Assembly (NCBI RefSeq): GCF_021028995.1 | Contig: NZ_JAJJZG010000009.1 | Span: 1 to 64,000 of the forward strand | Source of the DNA: Halobacterium sp. KA-4 | GTDB taxonomy: Archaea > Halobacteriota > Halobacteria > Halobacteriales > Halobacteriaceae | DNA: 64,000 bases | Direction of reading: 5' to 3' | Shown: positions 1-11,342 of the stretch, piece after piece | Layout: the number at the start of each line of letters is the position of its first letter | How positions within the stretch are numbered: the stretch's first letter is position 1 | The notes under the pieces: model-generated | What the model was told of the DNA's origin: nothing | Database searches by the model: none | What the model saw: only the letters and a program-made list of their open reading frames with translations | Position numbers and translations under genes: made by a program

Positions 1-656
1 AGTCCGACTAGTATATACGGGGGATACCCCGTCGGAAATCATTCTAGTCGGGCGAGCGATTGTGGTTGAGTTATTCGAATTCTGGTAATACTGTGCGCAA
101 AGGCGACCGTTGGTAAGTGAGGCGGGGATCATCGTCGTTCTGATTGCTGGGGCACTCCGGCAGCACAGTGTTGTGACCCCGGGATCGGTGTGATGCGAAG
201 CAGGGTAACTCGTCGACATCACGCCGACCACCCCGCCAGTGCCTTCGACCACACTAGCGTTCTACTGTAATGCCTCTCGCTGACCACAGAGTTACAGCAG
301 AACGCTAGTACGGTTGAAGCCGGCACTGCTCGTCGTTTTCATCCGTGCTGATTTTAGATGACTGGCCGGGATTTAGACCAATCGCAACGCATCCTGCGTC
401 ACACTGTTGTGATGCTGGGGCTGGAGTGAGTGTGACGCGAAGCCTGCTCTTCTCGACCGCGAAGAAGTCCTAGAAGAAGGGCTGTTGGTTCGGGCTGTAG
501 GTACACCATGCGGTAGGCAAACACAGTTTACAGGGTCGGAGTAGGTGGAACTCATATCGACGAATTCGTCGCCGATACTCACCGTCACACCCTTTCGGGG
601 AGCCGACGTCACAACACCGTGACGCCGGAGTCTTCTCCGGTCCTATTCGTTTGTGG
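1..656. other. Non-coding accessory DNA with repeats
   Basis: No convincing gene. The stretch is less GC-rich than the core genes. It holds a palindrome around positions 18-31 (CGGGG-GATA-CCCCG) next to a TATATA run, flanked by an inverted pair CCGACTAG (4-11) and CTAGTCGG (44-51). A large imperfect inverted repeat is listed separately. Two related blocks, about 170-201 and 407-443, share the order GTTGTGA then GTGTGAxGCGAAGC. A third copy of the TCACAACAC motif lies near 610. This repeat-rich, gene-free DNA resembles the edge of a mobile element or a plasmid-type control region, which is inference only. Confidence 0.6.
237..328. repeat. Imperfect inverted repeat, arms about 34-37 bases
   Basis: The left arm 237-270 and right arm 292-328 are complementary with a few mismatches and a small indel. 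The inner 17 bases (254-270 against 292-308) match at all but one position. The spacer is 21 bases. It could be the remnant of a miniature element, two facing transposon ends, or a cruciform regulatory site. No flanking gene explains it. Confidence 0.7.
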
Positions 657-1487
657 TCATGGTTGGGCGTCCTCGAGTTGGTCGTAGTACTGTTGGTAGT
701 CGTTGAGGTCTGCGACGAGTTCTAGTTCGCCGTTTCGGCCACTGCGGAGCGTGAGTAGGTTTTGGTCGTCGCGTGGCCACCAGTCTTCGGTGTTGTCGTG
801 GCGGGAGGTGAGTTTCGCGGTCCACTGCATCACTCGCTTGATCGTCTCATTTGGCCACTCTGCGCGGTCAGTCGTCTCCTGAAGGATGGTGCGGACGTCC
901 GAGGAGGCTAGGACAAGTTGTGAGCCGCCATGTGTCTGGGCGTGGGTGCCGAATTTTGGGAAGACGAGTGTGGCTCGGGCTTTGTTTGCTGTGAGGTCCC
1001 CACCAGCCGTTCGTTCGGCGATCTTGCGTTCGATCGGCAGTTCCTCGCCATCGAATTCGCCGCGGACGATGACGTCGACGTTGCCGTCTTCAAGGTCGCG
1101 AACGCGTTCCTCTAGGTGGTCGAACTGGTCGGCTTCCACGCGATCGCGGATCGCCTTGTAGGGTTTGACCGTATTCCCGGCTTCAGTTGCAGTGATCGCG
1201 AGGTCCTTCGGATCCGGTCCCTCCCACTCGATCTCCGGCTGGGCCTTGAGGTCGCGTTCGAGGTCGGTTACGCGCTCCTCAAGTTCCTCGTCATCGGGTT
1301 TCTGGTCTTGGGTGGTCTCTGGTACGTGTGATTGCTCGAGTTCCCTCACGCGTTCGTCAAGGCGTTGATTCTCGGCGTGGAGGCGTTGAACTTCCTCAGT
1401 GAGCGTTTCGAACGCGGCTGCTACCTCGTCGTTCTGGAACTGGCGTTGGGCTTCCGTGACAGTAGTCGGCGTCTCAGTAGTACTCAT
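657..1487 (-). CDS. Coiled-coil protein of unknown function
   Basis: 276 residues. The first ~80 residues form a charged heptad-rich helix (TLTEEVQRLHAENQRLDERV), and further coiled-coil follows around 85-150 (HLEERVRDLEDG). The C-terminal ~110 residues look globular, with tryptophan-rich segments. I do not recognise the family; the halophilic acidic composition argues for a real gene. It is the third gene of a reverse-strand operon: its start overlaps the stop of the 90-residue gene by four bases (ATGA), so translation is probably coupled. The accessory setting suggests a plasmid or provirus protein, but nothing shows its job. Confidence 0.7.
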   Translation of the reverse strand: MSTTETPTTVTEAQRQFQNDEVAAAFETLTEEVQRLHAENQRLDERVRELEQSHVPETTQDQKPDDEELEERVTDLERDLKAQPEIEWEGPDPKDLAITATEAGNTVKPYKAIRDRVEADQFDHLEERVRDLEDGNVDVIVRGEFDGEELPIERKIAERTAGGDLTANKARATLVFPKFGTHAQTHGGSQLVLASSDVRTILQETTDRAEWPNETIKRVMQWTAKLTSRHDNTEDWWPRDDQNLLTLRSGRNGELELVADLNDYQQYYDQLEDAQP

Positions 1488-1756
1488 CGGTGGCTTAGAA
1501 AGCAGGAATCGACTGAATCAGCGATACGAGGCTGAGGCGAGTGCGTGGTCGTCCAGTTGGGAGGTCGGAGGACTGTGTCTATGGCGGTGTCGGGAGTTGG
1601 CCTGTGGTCTGCTTGGTCACTAGTGTGCGCGACGAACGAAGGCTCGTGGTCAGCGTCGAACAACCACGCCTCAGTGCCATGGATAGCGAGTGTGGTTGTG
1701 GTCGTGAGCCTCGTGTGGCCGCCTGACTTGTCTTTGAGACTGGGGGAGGCCATCAC
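1484..1756 (-). CDS. Small hypothetical protein, middle gene of the operon
   Basis: 90 residues, rich in Thr, His and Asp, with a short central segment AIHGTEAWLFDADHEPSF that could form beta strands. No recognised domain, no membrane segment and no signal peptide. Support for coding comes mainly from its position: ATGA overlaps join it to both the upstream 138-residue gene and the downstream coiled-coil gene. Composition is less acidic than usual for a haloarchaeon, so confidence is moderate. Confidence 0.5.
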   Translation of the reverse strand: MMASPSLKDKSGGHTRLTTTTTLAIHGTEAWLFDADHEPSFVAHTSDQADHRPTPDTAIDTVLRPPNWTTTHSPQPRIADSVDSCFLSHR

Positions 1757-2169
1757 TCATCACCACCGTCGAGTGTGTGGAGTTCGGTGACGAGCTGGCG
1801 GAGTATCTCTCTGGTTTCGGGTGGTGTTGAGGCGGGTTCTGTCCGAGGATGGATGGTGACCGGGAAGCCACCCTTGAAGGCATGCCAATCAGCGCCATCT
1901 CGAACTTCGACTCCAGGATAGGAGCGGATTGCGTACCGGGTTGCATCCCCGGAAACGTACGCGACGTGAATCCGCGGCTGATGCTCCTCGGAGTTGGTCG
2001 TGTAGGCGTCGCCGCGCTGAACTGCATAATACCGCTCCTCCGCAGGTGAGGAGTTGTGGATACCGAGAGCGATTTCGTCTCGGGTGTAATTACGCGGCCC
2101 GTGAATGAATTCTTCCGTGAAGAGAAGACGTGTTCGTTCAGGAGATCGCGGAGTGAAATTAGACTGCAT
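1753..2169 (-). CDS. Hypothetical protein, first gene of the operon
   Basis: 138 residues, soluble and acidic. It contains EEFIHGPRNYTRDEIALGIH and a segment around residues 50-90 (RYYAVQRGDAYTTN, RIHVAYVSGD) that predicts a small alpha/beta or beta-barrel fold. I do not recognise the family. It opens a tightly overlapping three-gene unit with the 90- and 276-residue proteins, so the three probably act together. No transposase or integrase lies beside it. Confidence 0.65.
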   Translation of the reverse strand: MQSNFTPRSPERTRLLFTEEFIHGPRNYTRDEIALGIHNSSPAEERYYAVQRGDAYTTNSEEHQPRIHVAYVSGDATRYAIRSYPGVEVRDGADWHAFKGGFPVTIHPRTEPASTPPETREILRQLVTELHTLDGGDE

Positions 2170-2532
2170 TAGTTACCTCCACCATCTTGGCGACGATGGT
2201 CCCGACTGCCCCGATGTGGACATCGCTGCGTCTCATCGATGCAGTTTGGTTAGTCGAATTCTGTGCGTCGTCGGAACGCTCTTGTATATGTGAGATGGAA
2301 TTCGTCATGGGCTTCGTACCATCCTACGAGGCTCCATGCGGGCCCGCTGTGGCAGCAGCGGGGTCCGCGACTTCTCCAAAGGGACCCACCGTGTAGTGAC
2401 GGGTCCGCAGCTTGCCTCGTCATCAAAGTTAGTATTCAGCAGGAACTTAATTCTTTGCTAATTCCTAGTATCCATGTTCTGCTAAATTCCAGACACCTGA
2501 TAATTTAAGATGTAGTCGGCGAGAGAACTGGT
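2170..2532. other. Intergenic region with a leaderless-type promoter
   Basis: No gene seen. It separates the divergent reverse operon from the winged-helix gene. From about 2400 it is AT-rich for this genome. A TATA-like run TAATTTAAGA at 2501-2510 ends 22 bases before the ATG at 2533, as expected for a leaderless haloarchaeal transcript. AGCAGGAAC near 2439 and GTTCTGCT near 2476 form an imperfect inverted pair upstream of it, a possible regulator site. Confidence 0.5.
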
Positions 2533-2799
2533 ATGGGCGGACGGCCACCTGATACAACCGACAGAGAAATTCTCTCCATCTTCGCCGATACAGACGAGCC
2601 CGTTCTCTCTACTACAGAAGTTGCCAATACACTATCCTACAGTCAAGGTGGGACCTACAAACGGCTCCAGCAGCTCGGTGAAGAGGGACTTTTACGCTCT
2701 AAAATGATTGGCGACTCGAAAGCATGGTGGCTCACAGACGACGGACAGCACTTCCTCGAAGATACGGACGCCGACTTTGCTACCGACCTCAAGAATTAA
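2533..2799 (+). CDS. Winged helix-turn-helix DNA-binding protein
   Basis: 88 residues, essentially one winged-helix domain. Helix one is TTDREILSIFADTDEPVLST; then comes TEVANTLSYSQGGTYKRLQQL as the helix-turn-helix, and a wing SKMIGDSKAWWLTDDGQHFL. The length and pattern fit the small MarR/ArsR-like regulators frequent in haloarchaeal accessory DNA. The ATG lies just downstream of a TATA-like element, so the transcript is probably leaderless. It stands alone; the divergent three-gene operon is a plausible target, by position only. Confidence 0.8.
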   Translation: MGGRPPDTTDREILSIFADTDEPVLSTTEVANTLSYSQGGTYKRLQQLGEEGLLRSKMIGDSKAWWLTDDGQHFLEDTDADFATDLKN

Positions 2800-3261
2800 T
2801 ACGGGCAAGATGTTTCCCACCCTGTAATTCCTAGACGTCAGCTACAACTCCTCGAACTCGTAGTAATCGAACAAATCCAGAGCAAGGCGGTTACCAGAAT
2901 TGAGGCGAGAAAGGGCAGATATACCTCCCTGGTTCAGATGTAACAGCCGAGGACTTCTATAACTTCGCGGATGAAAGCGAGAGCTAACTAATAGTGAGGA
3001 ACCCACAGTTTGAATCGAGATCCACCACCCAGTTACGCGATTGGGTAGGTGGGGCGTCCGATGACGCCGTCGGTGGCTGAGGCATCGTCCATGTGTAACC
3101 CGACGAACGTAGCCGTCCACGGACGCCATACGTGGACTTGCCTTTCTGTTGGTCCCGGTCGGGCGTCTGCTCCCCGACACGGACCTCAACTGCGTGATTC
3201 GGTAACTGTTCGAACGGCCCGTCCGCAACCACTAAACGCGGTTCTCACCTAGTTCGATGAA
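2800..3261. other. Intergenic region, no gene supported
   Basis: Open frames on both strands here have no recognisable domain and a composition unlike haloarchaeal proteins (few acids, many Arg and Ser). The GC content rises towards rfcL, so the accessory segment probably ends here. An ACTAAACG element around 3232 is correctly placed to be the TATA box of rfcL (ATG 3262). Confidence 0.5.
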
Positions 3262-4692
3262 ATGGTAGATTGGACGGAGAAGTACCGCCCGTCGTCGCTG
3301 TCGGAGGTCCGCGGGAACAACAAGGCCCGCGACGCGCTCCGGGAGTGGGCGGACACGTGGGAGGACCACCGGGAGGCCGTCATCCTCTATGGGAGTCCGG
3401 GCGTCGGGAAGACGTCGGCAGCGCACGCGCTGGCGGCCGACGAGGGCTGGGACGTCGTGGAGTTAAACGCCTCGGACCAGCGCACCGCCTCGGTCGTCGA
3501 GCGGGTCGCCGGCGAGGCCGCGAAGTCCGGGACGCTGGCGGGCGGGACCGGGGGCCGCAAACTCGTCGTAATGGACGAGGCGGACAACCTCCACGGGAAC
3601 GTCGACCGCGGCGGCTCCGCGGCCATCACGGACCTCGTGAAGGAGTCCACGCAGCCCATCGTGCTCATCGTCAACGAGTACTACGACATGAGCAACAGCC
3701 TGCGAAACGCGTGTCAGGACATCGAATTCCGGGACGTCTCCAAGCGCTCCATCGTCCCCGTGCTCCGGGACATCTGCCGGCGCGAGGGCATCGACTACGA
3801 CGAGGAGGCCCTGGAAGCCATCGCCGAGCAGAACTCTGGGGATCTGCGGTCGGCGGTCAATGACTTGCAGGCGCTTGCGGAGACCGAGGAGACGCTCACC
3901 ACCGATGACGTGGTGATGGGTGAGCGCGACCGCACAGAGGGTATCTTCGATTTCCTCGATGACCTGATTAAGAACTTGGGCGCGCAGGAGGCGCTGGAAG
4001 CCGCCTACGATGTCGATGAGACGCCCGATGACCTCATCAACTGGGTAGAGGACAACGCGCCCAAGGACTACTATGGTGACGAGCTCGCGGACGCCTATGA
4101 GTTCCTCTCGAATGCGGACGTCTGGCTGGGGCGGGTGCGTGCGACGCAGAACTACTCGTACTGGCGGTACGCCACCGACAACATCGCGGCAGGTGTGGCG
4201 GCCGCCCGCCAGCACGACCATGGCGGCTGGACGCGCTATGGCCCGCCGTCGTATTGGCGGAAGCTCGGGTCCTCGCGGGCGACCCGTGAGAAACGTGATT
4301 ACGTCGCTCGTAACGTCGCGGAAGTCAGTGGCACCAGCATGTCGACGGCGCGCCGCAAAATCGTGCCGTTCCTCGCGACAATGACCCATCACTGCAAGAA
4401 TCGTGAGTTGACGGTGGCGATGACTGCGGCGTACGACCTTGACGCCGAACACGTCTCGTTCGTCACGGGGTCCGGGGAGACGACGAACAAGGTCCAGTCC
4501 ATCGTCGAGGACGCCGAACAGCTGCGCTCAGAGCGCGCCGTCGAGCACTCCGGCGGCGCCTTCGAGGGTGAAGCAAGCTTCGACGAAGCGGACGAATCTA
4601 GCGAGGAAGCCACCGAGGACGAAGAGTATGAAGACAAATCCGGCAGCGAGGAGAGCGACGACGATCAGGCGGGCTTGGATGACTTCTTCTGA
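3262..4692 (+). CDS. rfcL: Replication factor C, large subunit
   Basis: 476 residues, usual length for the family. RfcL joins RfcS in the clamp loader that opens the PCNA ring onto primed DNA, using ATP. Visible signatures are the N-terminal RFC box (WTEKYRPSSL), Walker A GSPGVGKTS around residues 44-52, and Walker B LVVMDEAD near 105; the AAA+ lid and collar helices follow. The last ~50 residues are an acidic Ser/Glu/Asp tail ending in QAGLDDFF, a PCNA-interacting (PIP) box QxxLxxFF. The next gene is convergent, so it is monocistronic. Identification is secure. Confidence 0.97.
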   Translation: MVDWTEKYRPSSLSEVRGNNKARDALREWADTWEDHREAVILYGSPGVGKTSAAHALAADEGWDVVELNASDQRTASVVERVAGEAAKSGTLAGGTGGRKLVVMDEADNLHGNVDRGGSAAITDLVKESTQPIVLIVNEYYDMSNSLRNACQDIEFRDVSKRSIVPVLRDICRREGIDYDEEALEAIAEQNSGDLRSAVNDLQALAETEETLTTDDVVMGERDRTEGIFDFLDDLIKNLGAQEALEAAYDVDETPDDLINWVEDNAPKDYYGDELADAYEFLSNADVWLGRVRATQNYSYWRYATDNIAAGVAAARQHDHGGWTRYGPPSYWRKLGSSRATREKRDYVARNVAEVSGTSMSTARRKIVPFLATMTHHCKNRELTVAMTAAYDLDAEHVSFVTGSGETTNKVQSIVEDAEQLRSERAVEHSGGAFEGEASFDEADESSEEATEDEEYEDKSGSEESDDDQAGLDDFF

Positions 4693-5637
4693 CTACTCCG
4701 TTGAGGTGCGCCCACCTGCGGAGCCGCCAACGCCGGGAATTGCGACGCGCTTGCGAACCCATTCCATTGTCGTGGTCGCCGACAGCACGAGCAGGACGTA
4801 GACGACGGCTGCCAGCAGGAACAAGTCGAGGAAGCGGTAGTTGTCGTAGGCGGCGCTCTCGGCGGCGTGGTAGAGTTCGGCCACCGTGATGAACGACGCC
4901 AGCGAGGAGTACTTCACGAGGTAGACAAGCTCGTTGGTCCACGACGGAATTGCGAACCGGAGCGCCTGGGGCAACACGACGTAGCGAATGCCCTGCAGTT
5001 GGGAGAGGCCGATTGCGCGTGCAGCCGTTAGCTGGCCAGGGTCGACGCCCTCGATAGACCCACGGATGTACTCGGCCTGGTAGGCGGCACTGTTAATGGT
5101 GAACCCGATGATGGCGACCCATACCGCTTGCGCGGGGACGATGCCGCTGCCGACGAAGGGGATGGCATTGATCCACCCGGAGAGTGGGAGTGCGTAGTAC
5201 AGCACGAACAGCTGCGCGAGCAGTGGCGTCCCGCGAATGAGTTCGATGAACCCAAGCGATATCCAGCGGGTAATGCGGCCGTACACGCGGGCGGCGGCCA
5301 GCGGCACCGCGAGCACAATCCCGAACACGATGCCCAGCGTCGTGAGCACAACGGTGAGCCACGCGCCAGCGGCGAGATCGGGGAGGTACGTCATCGCAAA
5401 CGAGATGGAATCGAGCGCGCTTGCAACCCAGCCGACCGGCACGCCGACGATTCCCAGACTAGCCGCGGTGTCGCCGATGACGGAGGCGGCGTCTGCGACC
5501 GGTTGCGGGTCGAAGAACGGCTGGCCGGCGGGGACGAACACGCCGCCGAACCAGTCGTTGAGCAAGCGCGCAGAGAACCACACCCAGAAGGCGGCGAGGA
5601 TTCCGTCCCGGACGAGCCGCTGCGTACTCCGGCTCAT
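4693..5637 (-). CDS. Polar amino-acid ABC transporter, permease (long form)
   Basis: 314 residues, HisM/GlnP family. About six membrane helices. The EAA-type cytoplasmic loop reads [22 protein letters not shown] around residues 200-221, the contact for the ATPase. The N-terminal ~70 residues add one extra membrane helix and an extracellular segment compared with the 228-residue partner. Fourth and last gene of the operon: its ATG overlaps the ATPase stop by four bases. The two permeases probably form a heterodimer. The substrate (polar or charged amino acid) is inferred from family. Confidence 0.92.
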   Translation of the reverse strand: MSRSTQRLVRDGILAAFWVWFSARLLNDWFGGVFVPAGQPFFDPQPVADAASVIGDTAASLGIVGVPVGWVASALDSISFAMTYLPDLAAGAWLTVVLTTLGIVFGIVLAVPLAAARVYGRITRWISLGFIELIRGTPLLAQLFVLYYALPLSGWINAIPFVGSGIVPAQAVWVAIIGFTINSAAYQAEYIRGSIEGVDPGQLTAARAIGLSQLQGIRYVVLPQALRFAIPSWTNELVYLVKYSSLASFITVAELYHAAESAAYDNYRFLDLFLLAAVVYVLLVLSATTTMEWVRKRVAIPGVGGSAGGRTSTE

Positions 5638-6380
5638 TGGCCGCCGTGGAGTTGGGTGAGGCGGCTGAGGAACGCCGCAGTGCGGTCGTGTTCGGGGTTC
5701 TCAAAGATCTGTTCGGGCGGGCCTTGTTCGACGAGTTTGCCCTCATCGAGGAACAACACGTCAGTCGCAGCCTGCTTCGCGAACCCCATCTCGTGGGTGA
5801 CCACGAGCATCGTCATACCCTCCTCGGCGAGTTCACGCATCACGGACAACACCTCCCCGATAAGTTCGGGGTCAAGCGCAGATGTCGGCTCGTCGAACAG
5901 CATTAGCTTTGGGTCCATCGCGAGCGCGCGAGCAATGCCGACGCGTTGCTTCTGGCCGCCCGACAGTTCGGCAGGATAGGAGTTCGCTTGCTCGCGGAGG
6001 CCAACCTGTTCGAGTTGCCACGCGGCTTTCTCGACGGCCTTCCGCTCGCCCATATCAAGCACGCGCTTGAGACCGAGCGTGACGTTCTCGAGGGCGGTGA
6101 GGTGCGCGAACAGGTTGAAGTCCTGGAACACCATTCCGACCTGTCGGCGGAGATCGTTGGCGTCCATCTCGAAAATGGAGTTACCGTCGAGGCGGATGTC
6201 GCCGTCGTCGATGTCGGTGAGGCGGTTGATACAGCGGAGCATCGTGGACTTCCCGGAGCCGGAAGGGCCAACAAGCACCTTGACGTCCTGTCGCTCCATC
6301 TCGAAGGAAATCCCTTCGAGGACGCTTTCCTCACCGTAACTCTGGTAGACGTCGTCGACGTCGAGTAGTGGGTCTGTCAT
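5634..6380 (-). CDS. Polar amino-acid ABC transporter, ATP-binding protein
   Basis: 248 residues, GlnQ/HisP class. Walker [10 protein letters not shown] lies around residues 38-46, Q-loop [11 protein letters not shown] near 86, signature LSGGQKQR near 144, Walker [15 protein letters not shown] near 165, and the switch histidine in VVTHEMGFA near 200. It powers import through the two membrane subunits encoded on either side. It overlaps both neighbours (one base with the upstream permease stop, four with the downstream permease start), so the subunits are translationally coupled. Confidence 0.95.
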   Translation of the reverse strand: MTDPLLDVDDVYQSYGEESVLEGISFEMERQDVKVLVGPSGSGKSTMLRCINRLTDIDDGDIRLDGNSIFEMDANDLRRQVGMVFQDFNLFAHLTALENVTLGLKRVLDMGERKAVEKAAWQLEQVGLREQANSYPAELSGGQKQRVGIARALAMDPKLMLFDEPTSALDPELIGEVLSVMRELAEEGMTMLVVTHEMGFAKQAATDVLFLDEGKLVEQGPPEQIFENPEHDRTAAFLSRLTQLHGGQ

Positions 6381-7066
6381 CAGTGGTTACCTCCGGGAAT
6401 CGCGACGTAGTCATGGAGCTGCTCGATACCGCGGTTGACGGTGAACGTCAACACAAAGTAGATTAGCGACGCCGCCAAGAACACTTCGAGGGCAGCAGTC
6501 GTCTGGATGGAGAAGAGGTCGTAACTGCGCTTCAACAGCTCTGCGACGCCGATGGCGTACGCGATGCTGGTGTCCTTGAGAACGATAGTGAACTCATTCT
6601 GGAACCCGGGCACAGAGCGACGTAGCGCCTGCGGCAACACGACGTGGCGGATGGCGCCCAGCTTCGAGAGGCCGACCGCACGTGCAGCCTCCATTTGCCC
6701 GCTCTCGACGCTCTCGATGGCGCCACGGAAGATTTGGCTCTGGTAGGCCGCCGACCGTACACCGAGCGCGATAGTCGCGGCGGTAAATGCTGGTGAAATA
6801 CCGCCCGCAAAGTACGTCAGCGAGATGATGACGAGGATAGGCGTACCGCGGACGACGACGCCAAGCGGCCGCACAACGCCCTTCGAGTACTTGCCGCCGT
6901 ACGCCTCAACGACGCCCGCGGGCAGCCCGAGCGCAAACCCCAGCACCATGCTGAAGAACGTCAGTTTGACAGCGAGTATCGTCCCATTGACGAAGAACTG
7001 CCGCTGGCGCCAGACGAATTCCCAGTCGCCGAGCCCGGTCTGCAGCACGAGGGACGTCGGGTCCAT
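6380..7066 (-). CDS. Polar amino-acid ABC transporter, permease (short form)
   Basis: 228 residues with about five membrane helices, typical of HisQ/GlnP permeases. The ATPase-binding loop reads [23 protein letters not shown] around residues 128-150. It follows the substrate-binding protein by five bases and precedes the ATPase. With the longer permease it should form the transmembrane channel. No missing motif or frameshift. Confidence 0.93.
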   Translation of the reverse strand: MDPTSLVLQTGLGDWEFVWRQRQFFVNGTILAVKLTFFSMVLGFALGLPAGVVEAYGGKYSKGVVRPLGVVVRGTPILVIISLTYFAGGISPAFTAATIALGVRSAAYQSQIFRGAIESVESGQMEAARAVGLSKLGAIRHVVLPQALRRSVPGFQNEFTIVLKDTSIAYAIGVAELLKRSYDLFSIQTTAALEVFLAASLIYFVLTFTVNRGIEQLHDYVAIPGGNH

Positions 7067-7071
7067 CGCAG

Positions 7072-7923
7072 TTATTCGCTAGCGAACCACTCTTCGGTGA
7101 GGTCCGCGTACGTGCCGTTGTCCCGCACGGCCTGCAGCCCCTCGTTGAGGGCGCTCTGCAGGTCGCTGGCATTCTCGCGAACACCGAATCCGTACTGTTC
7201 ACCGGTCTCGATGGTGAACGAGATGACGACGTTGCGGTTCGCGACGAACGTCTCTGCGACCGGCGTGTCGACGATCACGGCGTCGATGTTGCCGTTGGCG
7301 AGGTCCTGAACGGCGAGCACGTAATTCCCGTAGGTGTTTGCCTGCGAACTGCTGATGGTGCCGTTCTCGACGAGCGAGTCCATCTGGTCCTGGCCGGTCG
7401 TACCAGATTGCGCGCCAATGGGGCGGTCAGCGAGGTCGTCCTTGCTCCCGGGCCGGAAGCTACCGCCCTCACGAACGAGGACTGCCTGGTTGGCGTCGTA
7501 GTAGGGATTGCTGAAGTCGATGGTCTGGTCGCGTTCGTCGTTGATCGTCATCGCGGCGGCGGCGACGTCGATGTTGCCGTTGTCGAGCGCAACGATAAGC
7601 TGGTTGAACTCAAGGTCCTCCCAGCTTCCGAGTTCGTAGTTATCGGTCTGCTCGACGACCGCCGACAGCAGGTCGACGTCGAAGCCAACGAGGTCGCCGG
7701 AGTCGTTGACGAATTCGAACGGCGGGAAGCCGGAGGCGGTCCCAGGCGTGATGGTCGTGACTTCGTTGGCCGTCGTGGTGTCGGTGGTCGTGCCGTCACC
7801 GCTGGCGGTCGTCCCAGCGGTGGTCGAGCCGTCTCCGTCGCCGCCAGTGCAGCCAGCAACGGTCAGTGCAACGCCGGTACCGCCTACACTCTTCAGGAAC
7901 GTACGCCGGTTGAATTCAGACAT
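7072..7923 (-). CDS. Amino-acid ABC transporter substrate-binding lipoprotein
   Basis: 283 residues from the preferred start MSEFNRRTFLK; an in-frame ATG five codons upstream is less likely because it would lengthen the signal. The twin-arginine motif RRTFLK and lipobox TVAGC near residue 23 predict Tat export and lipid anchoring, standard for haloarchaeal binding proteins. A Thr/Ser/Gly linker follows, then a family 3 solute-binding domain (PFEFVNDSGDLVGFDVDLL, a hallmark of HisJ/GlnH). First gene of the four-gene uptake operon. The ligand cannot be fixed from sequence. Confidence 0.94.
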   Translation of the reverse strand: MSEFNRRTFLKSVGGTGVALTVAGCTGGDGDGSTTAGTTASGDGTTTDTTTANEVTTITPGTASGFPPFEFVNDSGDLVGFDVDLLSAVVEQTDNYELGSWEDLEFNQLIVALDNGNIDVAAAAMTINDERDQTIDFSNPYYDANQAVLVREGGSFRPGSKDDLADRPIGAQSGTTGQDQMDSLVENGTISSSQANTYGNYVLAVQDLANGNIDAVIVDTPVAETFVANRNVVISFTIETGEQYGFGVRENASDLQSALNEGLQAVRDNGTYADLTEEWFASE

Positions 7924-7980
7924 ACAAAATCGATGCACGGGGAGGGACTTAAATACAACCGAACCTGACCGACGTCCACG

Positions 7981-8808
7981 CTACAGGGGGGCAGTCGTGC
8001 TCGTCTCAGTGGAACGTGCAGCAAGAATGAACAGCGCGACGACAACGGCGGTGAGCGCGTAGTACGTAAGTTGAACCGCAGCAGAGAAATGCACGACGCC
8101 AGTCCCGATGAGAATCTGGACGGTGACAACGGCAATCGTAGCCACCATCGCTTGCACGGCACGGCGGTTGTCACGGCGGTGCGCCCACACGAGCGCGGCG
8201 AGCGCGGCAGTGAACACGAGCAGTTCAAGCGCGTGGTGAATTAGTTGGACGCGCGTCCCGTACACCGCAAAGACGGTGTTCCGGGAGAACACCAGCGCCA
8301 CCGGAATCACCGCAAGTCCAGCCAGCGAAGCAGTGCGAATGCTCCCGAGCCCGATACCAACGAGTTCACGCATTCTGAGTGTTGTGTAGACGAGCGTCCC
8401 GAAGATAGCGAGCGCGGCGAGGTGGTGGACGGCTTGTGTGATGGGCATGTACCCCCACGGAATGAGACCGCTGAACGTCACAGTTGTGCCGCCGAGAATC
8501 ACCTGAATCGGCAGCAGGACAACGGCAAGCACGCCGCCGATTTTGACGTCGCGCTGGTCGAAGTTACGCCACGCGACGGCGCCGGTACCGAGGATGAAGA
8601 AACCGACAACCATCGCGAATCCGCGGTGGAACTGCTCGATGAAGTCATGAATCCGGAGGCCCAGCGGGAGGAGTTGGCCGTTACAGGTGGGCCACTGCAG
8701 CCCACAGGTTGCACCTGACCCGGAGACGGCGGTATACTCGCCGACGAGGATGAGCGCGAACGTCAACACACTCGTCACGGCCGCGAGCTGGTAGGAGCGG
8801 CGGTCCAT
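7981..8808 (-). CDS. ctaA: Heme A synthase-like protein (CtaA/COX15 family)
   Basis: 275 residues, about eight membrane helices in two four-helix halves. Conserved histidines appear in IEQFHRGFAM, ITQAVHHLAAL, VQLIHHALELL and VVHFSAAVQLTYY, the expected heme ligands of CtaA. A CxxxxxxxC pair (CGLQWPTC near residues 35-42) lies in the first extracellular loop, as in Bacillus CtaA. It hydroxylates heme O methyl to make heme A for the terminal oxidase. It ends about 60 bases from the transporter operon, on the same strand, with no functional link evident. Confidence 0.9.
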   Translation of the reverse strand: MDRRSYQLAAVTSVLTFALILVGEYTAVSGSGATCGLQWPTCNGQLLPLGLRIHDFIEQFHRGFAMVVGFFILGTGAVAWRNFDQRDVKIGGVLAVVLLPIQVILGGTTVTFSGLIPWGYMPITQAVHHLAALAIFGTLVYTTLRMRELVGIGLGSIRTASLAGLAVIPVALVFSRNTVFAVYGTRVQLIHHALELLVFTAALAALVWAHRRDNRRAVQAMVATIAVVTVQILIGTGVVHFSAAVQLTYYALTAVVVALFILAARSTETSTTAPL

Positions 8809-9077
8809 ACCTCGGATTTTTGGACGAGCGTACGTAGGCGTGTCGTATTGGGCGTGGGCACGGCCGACCGCGAGGACTCCAGGTGAATGCGAACGGGGAG
8901 CGCAGCGATCGACAAGAGAGCCTAGTACGACAAGCGGCGACCAGCGAGAGTCGCGAGCACAGCGACCGTCGAGCAGGGCGCCAATCGTGATTCTTCACAC
9001 ACTTGCTTCGACGGATGACGTAACAACATTCGACGCATTGGGATAGGTTTTTGCCCGTCGGTGCGGCAGACAACGAC

Positions 9078-11327
<2,250 letters not shown>

Positions 11328-11342
11328 ACGCGCCGCGTTCCG

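Noticed and set aside
2984-3232. 82-residue reverse open frame before rfcL
   Set aside because: No domain, composition not haloarchaeal, and no promoter or start signal. It could be decayed coding DNA, but nothing supports a live gene.
3463-4452. Long reverse open frame inside rfcL
   Set aside because: Antisense shadow of rfcL produced by high GC3; no domain, and rfcL is unmistakable.
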